64,000 nt of DNA from Agathobacter sp. (GCA_017623935.1 JAGAOC010000039.1:21136-85135), one strand, 5' to 3'; positions 1 to 9,195 are shown, counted from the stretch's first letter. Translations and numbers: made by a program. The notes: generated by a model not told the origin, from the sequence alone.

Positions 1-1
1 T

Positions 2-1618
2 AAGAAAATATTTCGTAGTACAGTTGCCGCAGTTTTTATTGCCATCATTGCAATCGGCGTGATCTTTGGTGTGGCCTTTAGTATTATCGATATGGTTTTA
101 CCGGAGGAAGTACAAACGGAATATATCGAAGAATCCTCCCAATATAGTGAGGAAGAGGATGAGGAAGCCGTCGCGGAAGAAGACGAAATGACGGAAGAAG
201 ATATTATCTTTGTGAAAAAAGCAATAGAAACAGGAATTTTTGTTCTTATTGTCGCAGTATTACTTTTTGGAATCCACGGCGGAAGCAAACAAGGTTCAGA
301 TTTCTTTTTAATGGCAGATGTAAATCTGCTTTTTACGGCACCGATGAAGCCACAATCTGTCCTGTTTTTCCGACTCTCTTTTCAGATGGTAGCATTAATG
401 ATGGGATCTATATATGTTTTATTCCAGATCCCGAACCTTGTGATCAATCTGGGACTGGGATTATACGCAGTACTGGCAATCTTTATTGGTTGGATGTTCT
501 TACTTTTATTAAAACAATTAATGTCAGTGCTCTCTTATACGGTAACTGCCACCAACGAGAATCTGAAAAAATATATCATTCCTTTTATGATCTTTGTGGC
601 GCTCCTTGTGGTGGGCATTGCGGGAATTGGTTATCTTGCTTTTGATCAATCGTTTACTGCTGTTATAGATAACATTTTTGCGGCAGAGTGGTCAAGATGG
701 ATCCCGATCATCGGCTGGTATAAAGGCATGATCATGTGTGCAGTAGATGGAGAGATCGTAAGTTCGCTTATTTACATGGCACTTTTGATCGCTGGAATGG
801 CAGTAATGTTCTATTTTATCTGGCAGATTAAGGCTGATTTTTACGAAGATGCCATGACTGGTGCTGAAAAAAGAGAAACACAGCTTCAGGATGCATTAGA
901 AGGCAGAAAGACCGCAGCGGAACAGAAGCGTTCAGCAAAGTTAAAGAAAAATACCGGTATGAAAGGTCTTGGTGCGGAAATGTTCTTTACAAAGGAACTG
1001 TATATCCGCCATCGAACCGCAAAACTGGGACAGATCACAACCACAATGCTCTGGTATTTTGTAGTGGGACTTGTGATGTCCTATGTCAGTGTGAAAGTAT
1101 TTGAATTAAATACCTTTACAGGGGCAGGATGTGTCATGGCGTTTGTCTTATTCTTTAGAACTTATGGTAATCCTATTGCTCAGGAAACCTCTATGAACTG
1201 GCTGTTTTTAGTGCCGGAAAGTCCTTATAAGAAAGTATTTTATGCCATGATGGCAGGCACTTACGCCAGTGCCCTAGACCTGCTTCCTGGACTTTTACTG
1301 GGAATGATCGTGACCGGAGAAAATCCACTTATTATGTTGCTTTGGTATGTAGCATTGCTTTCCATGGACTTTATGTTATCTGCGGTAGGACTGATGCTTG
1401 AGGCACTTTTCCCGGCAACTGCTATGGATATGGTAAAATCCATGATCCAGTTCGTGCTGAAATTTATGATGATTCTGGTGATAATCATTTTCTTTGTAGT
1501 AGGAATGATCTTCGGCGGAATCGTAGGAGGACTTTTGGTAAATCTCATCGTTAATATTCTGATCAGTGTGGCAGTGTTCGTGATCTATCCGTCCATACTG
1601 CATAGGGGAATTTCCTAG
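2..1618 (+). CDS. ABC exporter permease (putative ABC exporter family), 5' end cut by window
   Basis: The frame is open to the left edge of the window (K-K-I-F-R-S-T-V... read from base 2), so the true start lies outside and the GTG at 59 is not the start. The visible part has many hydrophobic helices: one at the extreme N-terminus, an acidic linker (roughly bases 100-210), then a long multi-helix body with a charged cytoplasmic loop around bases 830-1000. This pattern and the sequence resemble the family annotated as putative ABC exporter, which works with a separate ATPase. That ATPase is probably encoded just upstream, outside the window. Substrate unknown. Family call is from recognition, not a search. 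Confidence 0.8.
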   Translation, partial: KKIFRSTVAAVFIAIIAIGVIFGVAFSIIDMVLPEEVQTEYIEESSQYSEEEDEEAVAEEDEMTEEDIIFVKKAIETGIFVLIVAVLLFGIHGGSKQGSDFFLMADVNLLFTAPMKPQSVLFFRLSFQMVALMMGSIYVLFQIPNLVINLGLGLYAVLAIFIGWMFLLLLKQLMSVLSYTVTATNENLKKYIIPFMIFVALLVVGIAGIGYLAFDQSFTAVIDNIFAAEWSRWIPIIGWYKGMIMCAVDGEIVSSLIYMALLIAGMAVMFYFIWQIKADFYEDAMTGAEKRETQLQDALEGRKTAAEQKRSAKLKKNTGMKGLGAEMFFTKELYIRHRTAKLGQITTTMLWYFVVGLVMSYVSVKVFELNTFTGAGCVMAFVLFFRTYGNPIAQETSMNWLFLVPESPYKKVFYAMMAGTYASALDLLPGLLLGMIVTGENPLIMLLWYVALLSMDFMLSAVGLMLEALFPATAMDMVKSMIQFVLKFMMILVIIIFFVVGMIFGGIVGGLLVNLIVNILISVAVFVIYPSILHRGIS

Positions 1619-1667
1619 TGGTGTGGGATGTTTTAGAAGAGATGTGATGGAAAACGGAGGTGGAAAG

Positions 1668-1868
1668 ATGAAGTGTCCAAATTGTGAAAATGAAATGGAA
1701 AAAGGATTTGTTCAAAGTAATACTCCAATCTTCTTTTGTATCAAAAAGCATAAATTGCATATAACAAGATCAAGCGACGATATTAGATTGACAAATGCTG
1801 ATTTTGATGTGCCAAATGTGGAAGCCTGGTGTTGTAAAAAATGCAAAAAGGTAATCATGGATTACTGA
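1668..1868 (+). CDS. Small zinc-ribbon protein (PF20097/DUF6487-like)
   Basis: A 66-residue protein beginning MKCPNCENEMEKG. A CPNC pair at the N-terminus and CCKKC near the C-terminus give a likely four-cysteine zinc ribbon. I chose the ATG at 1668 because it follows GGAGGTGG at a good distance; the longer frame from 1623 has no site. It sits 50 bases after the exporter gene and is followed by a strong terminator, so it may be the last gene of the exporter transcript. Small Lachnospiraceae proteins of this kind are annotated only by domain; function is unknown. Confidence 0.7.
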   Translation: MKCPNCENEMEKGFVQSNTPIFFCIKKHKLHITRSSDDIRLTNADFDVPNVEAWCCKKCKKVIMDY

Positions 1869-1913
1869 TTTTATGGACTAGAGAGATTACTTTTGATGGA
1901 CTAAGTGGGTTAT

Positions 1914-1945
1914 GGGACGATTCGTTTGAATCGTCCCTATTTTTG
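1914..1945 (+). terminator. Rho-independent terminator
   Basis: GGGACGATTC and GAATCGTCCC form a perfect 10-bp stem with a GTTT loop, followed by TATTTTT. It closes the exporter/zinc-ribbon transcript. Confidence 0.85.
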
Positions 1946-1984
1946 CGCTTGAGCCAGGGAAAATGAGTTTTCCTGTTTTTTATA

Positions 1985-2033
1985 TTGCAAAACAAATGTT
2001 CGGGTGTTATAATTAAAAAAGAACAAACGTTTG
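1985..2033 (+). promoter_or_regulatory. Promoter with two LexA-like boxes
   Basis: TTGCAA (1985-1990) and TATAAT (2008-2013) are separated by 17 bases. Two sites resemble the Firmicute SOS box GAAC-N4-GTTY. One is AAAC-AAAT-GTTC at 1990-2001 inside the spacer (one mismatch in the left half). The other is GAAC-AAAC-GTTT at 2021-2032, just downstream of the -10. Both would block RNA polymerase if LexA bound. The promoter is clear; LexA control is inferred from the match and from the repair-type genes downstream. Confidence 0.6.
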
Positions 2034-2097
2034 CGTTGGATTGGATGTGAAAGAAAGTGAGTATGGCATGGGACAGGTAATCTTGCAGGATGGAATC

Positions 2098-3648
2098 ATG
2101 GAGAAGTTAACAATTCTTTCGGACTCAGCGAAGTACGATGTGGCTTGTACTTCCAGTGGTGTTGAGAGAAAAGGAGATGGGAAATCTTTAGGCAATGCAG
2201 TAGGCTGCGGATTGTGCCATACTTTTACTGGAGATGGAAGATGTATCTCGCTACTTAAGATCCTTCTTACTAATGAATGTATCTATAATTGCAGATATTG
2301 TGTGAACCGCTCCAGTAATGATGTGAAGCGTGCCATGTTCACACCGGAAGAGATCTGCACTCTTACCATAGAGTTTTATCGGAGGAATTATATTGAAGGA
2401 CTATTCTTGAGTTCCGGGATTTTTCAGTCTCCCGATACTACTATGCAGCTTTTGTATGAGACTATATTTTTGCTTCGGACGAAGTATCATTTCAATGGAT
2501 ATATTCATGTGAAGGGGATTCCAGGGGCTTCCGCTCATATGGTGGAAATGGTGGGATATCTGGCGGATCGAATGAGCGTGAACCTAGAGCTGCCTACTGC
2601 AGAGGGACTGCGGGAACTGGCACCCAATAAGGTGCGGAAGAACATTCTTACGCCTATGCGCCAGATTCAGAATGGGATCAAAGAAAGCCGCATGAACCAC
2701 GGAATTACCAGTATGAAGAGTCGGGTATGCATTGATGAGAAGCAATATTACGAACAGGTAGCGGAGATTGCTGACAGCCATGCCAAGCTGCTGGATTATA
2801 AGAAGAACCAGCAGGCGATTTTAGCGAAGGATCAGAAGAAGAAAGCAGAAGCGGTTGCAGAAGAATCTTGGCAGTTTGAACATTCTTCTCAGAACTTGCC
2901 GAAAGAAGGCAGTCAATTGCTGCCAGATAGGCTTGCTAGTCTGGAACATGGGATTGTAAGACGAAATAAGAATCATTACTTCGTACCAGCGGGGCAGAGT
3001 ACCCAGATGATCATTGGAGCTACGGGAGAGACTGATTTTCAGATTATGTCAGTGACGGAAGCACTGTACCAGAAATTTGAGATGAAGAGAGTATTTTACT
3101 CTGGATTTGTGAATGTGAATCAAGATGAGAGTTTGCCGCTTTTGGGGCAGAAACCGCCGCTTCTTCGAGAGCACCGTCTGTATCAGGCAGATTTTCTATT
3201 GCGGTTCTATGGATTTGGAGCAGATGAGTTGTTGTCTGAGAAGAACCCTAATTTTCATGAGCAGATCGATCCTAAGTGTTTTTGGGCAGTTAAGCACTTG
3301 GAATTTTTTCCGGTGGAGATCAATCAGGCGGACTATTATACGTTACTTCGGGTTCCTGGGATTGGAACCACCAGTGCCAAGCGGATCATGACTGCCAGAA
3401 AGCATGGTATGTTGGACTTTTCGGATATTAAGAAAATGGGCGTTGTTTTAAAAAGGGCGCAGTATTTTGTGACTTGCCGAGGCAGAATGTTGTATGGAAC
3501 ACCGATAGAGGAACAATTTATTACCAGGCATTTGATCTATAACGAGCCAAAGGGACAACTTCTTTTACCAGATGGCAGCCAGGGGAATTGGCAACAGATG
3601 TCTTTATTTGATACGACTGCACCATATCATTTGGCAGCAAATTCATAG
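2098..3648 (+). CDS. Putative DNA modification/repair radical SAM protein (rSAM_link_UDG, TIGR03916-like)
   Basis: A radical SAM enzyme with the iron-sulfur cluster motif CIYNCRYC (C61, C65, C68 from the chosen start). A helix-hairpin-helix segment lies near residues 415-440 (VPGIGTTSAKRI), suggesting DNA contact. The family is named for its genomic link to a uracil-DNA-glycosylase-associated protein; that partner (TIGR03915 type) is the next gene. I chose the ATG at 2098 (MEKLTILSDSAKYD), where family members begin; a TTG at 2041 would add 19 residues. At 516 residues it is longer than I expect, because of a charged insert around residues 245-285. The reaction is not known. Confidence 0.85.
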   Translation: MEKLTILSDSAKYDVACTSSGVERKGDGKSLGNAVGCGLCHTFTGDGRCISLLKILLTNECIYNCRYCVNRSSNDVKRAMFTPEEICTLTIEFYRRNYIEGLFLSSGIFQSPDTTMQLLYETIFLLRTKYHFNGYIHVKGIPGASAHMVEMVGYLADRMSVNLELPTAEGLRELAPNKVRKNILTPMRQIQNGIKESRMNHGITSMKSRVCIDEKQYYEQVAEIADSHAKLLDYKKNQQAILAKDQKKKAEAVAEESWQFEHSSQNLPKEGSQLLPDRLASLEHGIVRRNKNHYFVPAGQSTQMIIGATGETDFQIMSVTEALYQKFEMKRVFYSGFVNVNQDESLPLLGQKPPLLREHRLYQADFLLRFYGFGADELLSEKNPNFHEQIDPKCFWAVKHLEFFPVEINQADYYTLLRVPGIGTTSAKRIMTARKHGMLDFSDIKKMGVVLKRAQYFVTCRGRMLYGTPIEEQFITRHLIYNEPKGQLLLPDGSQGNWQQMSLFDTTAPYHLAANS

Positions 3649-3731
3649 ATTTTATGATTTGGTCGTATAATTCGATCTTATAAGTTGATTATTGGAAACT
3701 TTATTTTACAGCGCAATGGAGGACAATTATT

Positions 3732-4496
3732 ATGGAGCAACTCATACTTCGATGTGAAGACACAATGGAGGGGATTTTTACGGCAATCTATGACGCCTTT
3801 GTTTATAAGAATCGTATGGAGGGAGAATACCAGGATAATATATCTATTGCTATTGGAGATGAGGGAGAACCAACCTTATTTGCAAGGGAGATTGAGATTT
3901 CAACAGATATTGATAAGGCAGAGAAGACCATACGAACCATTCAGATGAGGCTGGGGATTTCTGTGTATAAGACATTATTCCATGCCCTGTGCCATTATGA
4001 TACTGAGAGAGCCAGTGTTGTATTGGGATATCTGGTAAGAGGCTTTAAGAAAGGACGCAGGATTGATGAGCATTTGTCGGATTCCTATGTGATGCGGGTG
4101 ATGGAATTGTCCAGAAAAGCTGGAAACGAGGGATATCGGTTTAAAGAACACTTGAGATTTACGGATATGGGGCAATTCCTTTATGGAAAGATTGAACCAA
4201 AGTGCAACGTGTTGCCTCTTTTGACGGAGCATTTTGCAGATCGTTTTCCTAATGAGAACTTTATTATTTTTGATGAAAAAAGAAAGTATGCTATCGTACA
4301 TAAAGCATATATGCCTTGTTTTTTTGCCACAGGAGAAGAATTTAGAATTGATATAGAGCAGAGCAGGGACATGTTTGAAGTACTGTGGAAGCAGTATTTT
4401 AAGACCATGGAGATCAAAGAGCGTCATAATGAGAAATGCCAGAATACACTTTTGCCGAAATGGTATCGAAAGAATATGACGGAACATATTATTTGA
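3732..4496 (+). CDS. TIGR03915-family putative DNA repair protein
   Basis: A 254-residue protein starting MEQLILRCEDTMEGIF. The sequence matches the family found as the partner of the rSAM_link_UDG protein, which in some genomes is fused to a uracil-DNA-glycosylase-like domain. Here no glycosylase domain follows, as the protein ends soon after the LPKWYRKNM segment. The start follows CAATGGAGGAC with good spacing. It lies 83 bases after the radical SAM gene with no terminator between them, so the two are probably co-transcribed from the LexA-like promoter. Biochemical role unknown. Confidence 0.8.
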   Translation: MEQLILRCEDTMEGIFTAIYDAFVYKNRMEGEYQDNISIAIGDEGEPTLFAREIEISTDIDKAEKTIRTIQMRLGISVYKTLFHALCHYDTERASVVLGYLVRGFKKGRRIDEHLSDSYVMRVMELSRKAGNEGYRFKEHLRFTDMGQFLYGKIEPKCNVLPLLTEHFADRFPNENFIIFDEKRKYAIVHKAYMPCFFATGEEFRIDIEQSRDMFEVLWKQYFKTMEIKERHNEKCQNTLLPKWYRKNMTEHII

Positions 4497-4544
4497 CAGG
4501 TCCCTAAGAAACAGGTAAGATGTTATAGAAATAGCTGACAACGT

Positions 4545-4583
4545 GAAAAGAAGCCGCTTTGCGGGGACAAAGGGCTTCTTTTC
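4545..4583 (+). terminator. Hairpin terminator; rest of the 4497-4796 gap has no gene
   Basis: GAAAAGAAGCC and GGCTTCTTTTC form a perfect 11-bp stem around a 17-base loop that contains a small CGCTTTGCG hairpin. The T-run is inside the right arm. The remaining AT-rich stretch to 4796 holds only a 10-codon frame at about 4597 and the ribosome binding site of the next gene; I see no convincing RNA or promoter. Confidence 0.7.
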
Positions 4584-4796
4584 GAGGAGTTTAGTTATGA
4601 AAATGTTTAATAAAAAGGGAATAATGTAAAGGAATGTCTTCCGTTTACAAGTATTAATATACCCGGAAAATGTGTCTTATATGTGTCCAAATTAAAAAAC
4701 AATTCTAAATTTTCTAGAAAAATCTTTTAGATTTGTTTTAGATTTATAAATTGTGTAGACATGTGGCAGAAAAACAAAAAAAGGAGAACGATCAAA

Positions 4797-5297
4797 ATGG
4801 AATTATGGGATATTTATGATAGTAACAAACAGCGCACTGGAAGAACAATGAAGCGTAATGACTGGTGTTTAAAAGATGGAGAATATCATCTTACCGTATT
4901 AGGTGTTATTGCTAGACCAGACCACAAATATCTGATCACTCAGCGAGTTATGACGAAAGCCTGGGCACCAGGATGGTGGGAAGTGTCAGGTGGAGCTGCT
5001 ATGGCAGGAGAAGATTCAATTGACGCAGTTAAGAGAGAGATTTTAGAAGAGACTGGGCTTGATGTCAGCAATGCAGCTGGTGGATACGAATTTTCTTATC
5101 ATAGAGAGAATCCGGGTGAAGGAGATAATTATTTTGTAGATATCTATCGTTTTGAGATGGATTTCACAGAAGAAGATATTCACTTACAAGAGGGGGAAAC
5201 CAATGGTTATCGCCTTGCTACTGTAGATGAGATCAAAGAATTAGCTGACCAGGGAATCTTCCTGCATTATGACAGTATCAAAGAAGTATTTCGTTAG
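4797..5297 (+). CDS. NUDIX hydrolase
   Basis: A 166-residue protein with a complete Nudix box at about residues 65-87 (G-x5-E-x7-REILEETG), the metal-binding signature for hydrolysis of X-linked nucleoside diphosphates. The N-terminal part (WDIYDSNKQRTGRTMKR) resembles the YfcD/isopentenyl-diphosphate-isomerase-like branch. The ATG at 4797 is preceded by AAGGAGAA; the longer frame from 4761 has no site. The GNAT gene begins 12 bases downstream, so the two probably form a small operon. The substrate cannot be told from sequence. Confidence 0.88.
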   Translation: MELWDIYDSNKQRTGRTMKRNDWCLKDGEYHLTVLGVIARPDHKYLITQRVMTKAWAPGWWEVSGGAAMAGEDSIDAVKREILEETGLDVSNAAGGYEFSYHRENPGEGDNYFVDIYRFEMDFTEEDIHLQEGETNGYRLATVDEIKELADQGIFLHYDSIKEVFR

Positions 5298-5309
5298 AGA
5301 GGCATTTTC

Positions 5310-5855
5310 ATGGTTATAGTAGAAGCAAAAGTAGATTCCCAGTTTCCGGAAATAGAAGAATTGTATTTGTCTGCTTTTCCGGAGTGTGAGCGGAAGTCAT
5401 TTTCTCTGATGGTTCAGAAAAATAAAACAGATCAAGTAGATATCTGGCGGTTAGAAGAGGATGGAGTATTCTGTGGACTGGTCATTACCATGAATGATCA
5501 GGATCTGGTGCTCATTGATTACCTTGCGATCGTGCCGGAGAAGAGAGGCTGTGGCTATGGTTCCAAAGCGATTGCCCTGATTAGGGAAGCCTACCCGGAT
5601 AGAAGGGTATTTTTGGAGATCGAGAGTACTTCTATTCCGGCAGATAATCAGGAGCAGAGGATCTCACGTAAACATTTCTATCTGAAAAATGATTTGAAAG
5701 AGTTGGGAATCCAGGCGAAGGTTTTTGATACAGAAATGGAGCTTCTGACCTTTGAGAAGAAGCTGACCTTTGAAGAATACTGGAAGATCTATGCCAATGT
5801 ATATGGAGAGGAGAAGGCAAAGAAAGTCTTGCTCTTATCCATAGAGCAGAAATGA
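5310..5855 (+). CDS. GNAT-family N-acetyltransferase
   Basis: A 181-residue protein with the GNAT acetyl-CoA loop in the form IVPEKRGCGYGSKA (about residues 74-88), after the usual beta-strand VLIDYLAI. The C-terminal third (LTFEEYWKIYANVYGEEKAKK) has no known catalytic residue that I recognise. It is 12 bases after the NUDIX gene and ends at a terminator shared with the convergent cold-shock gene. Acceptor substrate unknown. Confidence 0.85.
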   Translation: MVIVEAKVDSQFPEIEELYLSAFPECERKSFSLMVQKNKTDQVDIWRLEEDGVFCGLVITMNDQDLVLIDYLAIVPEKRGCGYGSKAIALIREAYPDRRVFLEIESTSIPADNQEQRISRKHFYLKNDLKELGIQAKVFDTEMELLTFEKKLTFEEYWKIYANVYGEEKAKKVLLLSIEQK

Positions 5856-5923
5856 TCAAGAGAGATTTGTTACGGGGATGGATTTGAAAGACTAGAGAAT
5901 TCAAGAAGAATTTCCATGAAATA

Positions 5924-5963
5924 AAAATACCGGGATAACCCATGTGGTTTATCTCGGTATTTT
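5924..5963. terminator. Bidirectional terminator between convergent genes
   Basis: AAAATACCGGGATAA pairs with the downstream TTTATCTCGGTATTTT with one G-T pair. A-runs and T-runs flank both sides, so it can serve the GNAT gene on the plus strand and the cold-shock gene on the minus strand. Confidence 0.8.
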
Positions 5964-5986
5964 GGAAATTATATAATTCCGGTGCA

Positions 5987-6190
5987 TTACTGTACAACTT
6001 TTACGCTGGTTGCCTGAGGACCTTTTGCACCTTCTGTGATTTCATATTCAACAGATGCGCCTTCTTCTAAGGATTTGAAACCTTCCATTTCCAGTCCTGA
6101 GTAGTGTACGAATACATCATTTCCATCTTCTCCTGTGATGAATCCGTAGCCCTTCTGGTTGTTGAACCACTTTACTGTACCTTTGTTCAT
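5987..6190 (-). CDS. Cold-shock protein (CspA family)
   Basis: A 67-residue single cold-shock domain with the RNA-binding motifs KGYGFIT (RNP1) and VFVHY (RNP2). The length is normal for the family, which binds single-stranded RNA and DNA and melts structures. The ATG at 6190 follows GGAGGT (complement of 6198-6203); the upstream in-frame start at 6205 would overlap that site. The 5' untranslated leader contains a GTTGC-TCT-GCAAC hairpin (6217-6229). A TTTACT/TATTCT promoter-like pair with a 17-base spacer lies upstream of it. Confidence 0.95.
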   Translation of the reverse strand: MNKGTVKWFNNQKGYGFITGEDGNDVFVHYSGLEMEGFKSLEEGASVEYEITEGAKGPQATSVKVVQ

Positions 6191-6274
6191 CGAAAGTACC
6201 TCCAATAAAAATTACTGTTGCAGAGCAACTAAGCTTAGAATATCATACCCCTTTCTAAAAGTAAAGCGTTAAAT

Positions 6275-6778
6275 TTACATCTCTTCAAAGGCGAAATTTT
6301 GCTGCTTCAAAAAGCGAATAACCAGCTTATCCCATTCATTTTCCAATGATTTATCCATAGAGAAAATCTGATAAGAGACACCTGTAGTCAAGGTTAGAGC
6401 CTGATTCTGATATTTTAGGTTTAGGAAAAATCCGCGGATGTCTTTTTCAGTAAAGGAACTGTGGAGCGATTCTAGGGTCTTCTTTTGATTCTCGGGAGAG
6501 AGAAGGAAGACAAATCGAAAAGAGGAAGGCGTTTTCTTGCCTTTGATCAGATCAAAGCAGTTTCCTCGAAGCATAGAGAAAGGAAGAAATGGAAAATCTG
6601 TAAGATGAGCTTCTTCTAATTCTTCACTTGTAAAGTATTCTTTGTTAACCCGTCCGTCAATCACATAATTTGCGGCACTGGCAATGACTGCTTCCTGGAG
6701 AAGAAAATGATCAAAGGTCTCAGAGCGCAATAATTTATTCATAAAATCTTTTACTTCGGTTAATTTTAATGCCAGCAT
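6275..6778 (-). CDS. DUF5721-like protein
   Basis: A 167-residue soluble protein beginning MLALKLTEVKDFMNKLL, similar to the uncharacterised Lachnospiraceae family DUF5721. The start at 6778 is chosen because GGAGG lies five bases before it. The alternative ATG at 6790 contains that site and would put the ribosome on top of it. No catalytic motif or signal peptide is visible. It is divergent from the aminopeptidase gene and reads in the same direction as the cold-shock gene, 85 bases upstream of it. Function unknown. Confidence 0.75.
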   Translation of the reverse strand: MLALKLTEVKDFMNKLLRSETFDHFLLQEAVIASAANYVIDGRVNKEYFTSEELEEAHLTDFPFLPFSMLRGNCFDLIKGKKTPSSFRFVFLLSPENQKKTLESLHSSFTEKDIRGFFLNLKYQNQALTLTTGVSYQIFSMDKSLENEWDKLVIRFLKQQNFAFEEM

Positions 6779-6877
6779 GTTATCCTCCATTTGATGTTGG
6801 TTCCATATGAAAATATTTTACTACAGATTCGGCGGTTATGGTAGAATAAATCTAAATAAATTACGGAGGTTGTAAAA

Positions 6878-8161
6878 ATGGAAAATCAATTTTTATTTCA
6901 TATATTAAAAGAAGGTGTATCACCATTTCATTGTGTTTCTGCTGTGACAGAAGAATTGGAGAAAGAGGGATTTGTCCGGCTGGATTATGAAAAAAGCTGG
7001 AATTTAGAACTTGGGGGCAAGTATCTGGTAGAGCACCATGGAACAACGCTATTTGCTTTCACAATTGGGGAACATTATGAAAAAGGGGACATGGTTCGGC
7101 TGGCAGCGGCTCACACAGACTATCCTTGTTTTCGGATTAAGCCCAATCCGGATTTTGTGACCAAAGGATATGCCCAGATCAATGTAGAGGTATATGGAGG
7201 CCCTATCTTGAATACCTGGCTGGATCGACCTTTGGGATTGGCAGGAAGAGTCGTGACAAAGGGAGAGGATCCATTTTCCCCTGAGATTCATTATTATAGA
7301 TCTGAAAAAGCGGTTCTTACGATTCCGAACCTGGCAATTCATATGAATCGGGAAGTAAATAAGGGAGTAGAATTGAATCCGCAGGTGGATCTTATGCCGA
7401 TTTTGGATCTACTTTCAGAAGAAGAGAAAAGTACTGATTATTTTCTTACTTTTCTTTCTGAGGAATTGAAAGTTGAAAAAGAAGACATACTGGATTTTGA
7501 ACTGAATACTTATTGTGTGGAGGAACCGTGTTATGTAGGGATCAAGGATTCTATGATCTCTTCTCCGAGACTGGATAATCAGACTTCTGTAGGGGCTCTT
7601 ACTCTGGCAATTGAGAATGGGTGCAGAGAATCAGGAATCAATTTGATTGCCCTTTTTGATCATGAGGAGATCGGAAATAAAAGTAAGCAGGGAGCGGCAT
7701 CTCTTATGATCCGAGATCTGCTTAGAAGAATTTTAATGCTTTTGGGGAATACGGAAGAGGAAGTAGAGCAGGCAATCTATGGAGGTATGCTTCTTTCTGT
7801 AGATGTGGCTCATGGTCTTCACCCGAATAAAGTTGGTAAGATGGATATTACGAATCAGCCAGTCTTAGGCAAAGGATTTTGTATTAAGGAAGCTTGTTCC
7901 CAGTCTTATGCTACAGATTCGGAAGCGGTCAGTATCTTATGGCAGATCTGCAAAGAAGGAAATATTCCGGTACAGCGTTTTGCAAACCGCTCAGATGTAA
8001 GAGGCGGGGGAACCTTAGGCTCTGTGGTATCCACGTTACTTCCTATTAAAACAGTGGACATGGGGATTCCGATTTTGGCAATGCATTCGGCTAGAGAGCT
8101 TATGGGAAGTAGTGATATGAAGTCATTGACAGATGCGGTTACTAGATTCTTCTCCTTGTAA
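6878..8161 (+). CDS. M18-family aminopeptidase
   Basis: A 427-residue metallopeptidase of the M18 (aminopeptidase I/aspartyl aminopeptidase) family, at the normal length. Zinc ligands and catalytic residues can be placed: AHTD (H79, D81), the DHEEIGNKS segment (about residues 263-271), SVDVAHG, and the C-terminal AMHSARELMGS histidine. It should release N-terminal residues, often acidic ones, from cytoplasmic peptides. No signal peptide. The start follows ACGGAGGTTG. It stands alone between the divergent DUF5721-like gene and degV. Confidence 0.93.
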   Translation: MENQFLFHILKEGVSPFHCVSAVTEELEKEGFVRLDYEKSWNLELGGKYLVEHHGTTLFAFTIGEHYEKGDMVRLAAAHTDYPCFRIKPNPDFVTKGYAQINVEVYGGPILNTWLDRPLGLAGRVVTKGEDPFSPEIHYYRSEKAVLTIPNLAIHMNREVNKGVELNPQVDLMPILDLLSEEEKSTDYFLTFLSEELKVEKEDILDFELNTYCVEEPCYVGIKDSMISSPRLDNQTSVGALTLAIENGCRESGINLIALFDHEEIGNKSKQGAASLMIRDLLRRILMLLGNTEEEVEQAIYGGMLLSVDVAHGLHPNKVGKMDITNQPVLGKGFCIKEACSQSYATDSEAVSILWQICKEGNIPVQRFANRSDVRGGGTLGSVVSTLLPIKTVDMGIPILAMHSARELMGSSDMKSLTDAVTRFFSL

Positions 8162-8309
8162 AATATATATTTTTTATAAAATTCTCATTTACCCTCTTCC
8201 ATTATGTGGGTTTTCGTGTTAAGATTACGTGGTAATGAAAACTACTTTAGGTAGAAAATGATACTTATGAATAATGTTTTGATAGATTTGTGTGAAAGGA
8301 TTCATTATT

Positions 8310-9149
8310 ATGTACAAAATTGTAATTGATAGTTGCGGAGAATTACCAGAGAACGTGAAACAGGATCCACATTTTTGCAATGTGCCTCTAGAGATTGAGA
8401 TTGACGGATATCACATCACAGATGATGAGACATTTGATCAGAAGGATTTCTTGAGAAGAGTAGAGGAAAGCCCGAAAGGACCGAAATCTGCCTGCCCATC
8501 TCCAGAGACCTACATGGAAGCCTATGACGGAGAGGCTGAGAATGTATATGTGGTAACTTTATCTGCTAAATTAAGCGGATCTTACAACAGTGCAGTTTTA
8601 GGTGCGAATCTCTATGAAGAAGAGCATGGCGCAAAGAAGAACATCCATGTATTTAATTCCTGTTCCGCATCTATTGGAGAGACCATTATCGGTCTGAAAA
8701 TTCAGGAATTGGAAGAAAAAGGACTTTCTTTTGAAGAAGTTGTAGAGAAAACGGATGAGTACATTGCTTCTATGAATACTTTCTTTGTATTAGAGACTTT
8801 AGAGACCCTTCGTAAGACAGGTCGCTTAAGCAACCTGAAAGCTTTTGTTGCCAGCACCTTGAACATCAAGCCGGTTATGGGAGCTACAGAAGAGGGAACC
8901 ATTAAGCAGCTTGGACAGGCAAGAGGAATGAAGCGTGCCCTTACCAAGATGGTAGAGGAAGTGATCCAGGCAACCAAGAATACCGAGGAGAAGATCCTTG
9001 CTATTTCTCATTGCAACGCACCGGATAAGGCTGCGTTTGTAAGAGAACTGATTGAAAAGGCTGCCAAATTCAAAAATATCATCGTGGTAAATACCGCAGG
9101 AATTTCCAGTATGTATGCCAATGATGGCGGAGTCATTTTGGCGGTGTAG
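8310..9149 (+). CDS. DegV family protein (fatty-acid binding)
   Basis: A 279-residue protein with DegV signatures: the N-terminal VIDSCGEL strand, the SAKLSGSYNSA segment and ETLETLRKTGRLS. Family members bind fatty acids; many act as the FakB subunit that presents the acid to a kinase (FakA). No fakA gene is in the window. The ATG at 8310 follows AAAGGA; the in-frame GTG at 8292 is upstream of that site. A terminator follows, so it looks monocistronic. Confidence 0.9.
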   Translation: MYKIVIDSCGELPENVKQDPHFCNVPLEIEIDGYHITDDETFDQKDFLRRVEESPKGPKSACPSPETYMEAYDGEAENVYVVTLSAKLSGSYNSAVLGANLYEEEHGAKKNIHVFNSCSASIGETIIGLKIQELEEKGLSFEEVVEKTDEYIASMNTFFVLETLETLRKTGRLSNLKAFVASTLNIKPVMGATEEGTIKQLGQARGMKRALTKMVEEVIQATKNTEEKILAISHCNAPDKAAFVRELIEKAAKFKNIIVVNTAGISSMYANDGGVILAV

Positions 9150-9195
9150 AGAAATTCGAAAAGAAATAGCTGTATAAAATCCAAAATAGTGTTAA

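Noticed and set aside
3975-4541. 188-codon minus-strand frame
   Set aside because: Antisense to the TIGR03915-family gene along its length; composition is that of a shadow frame.
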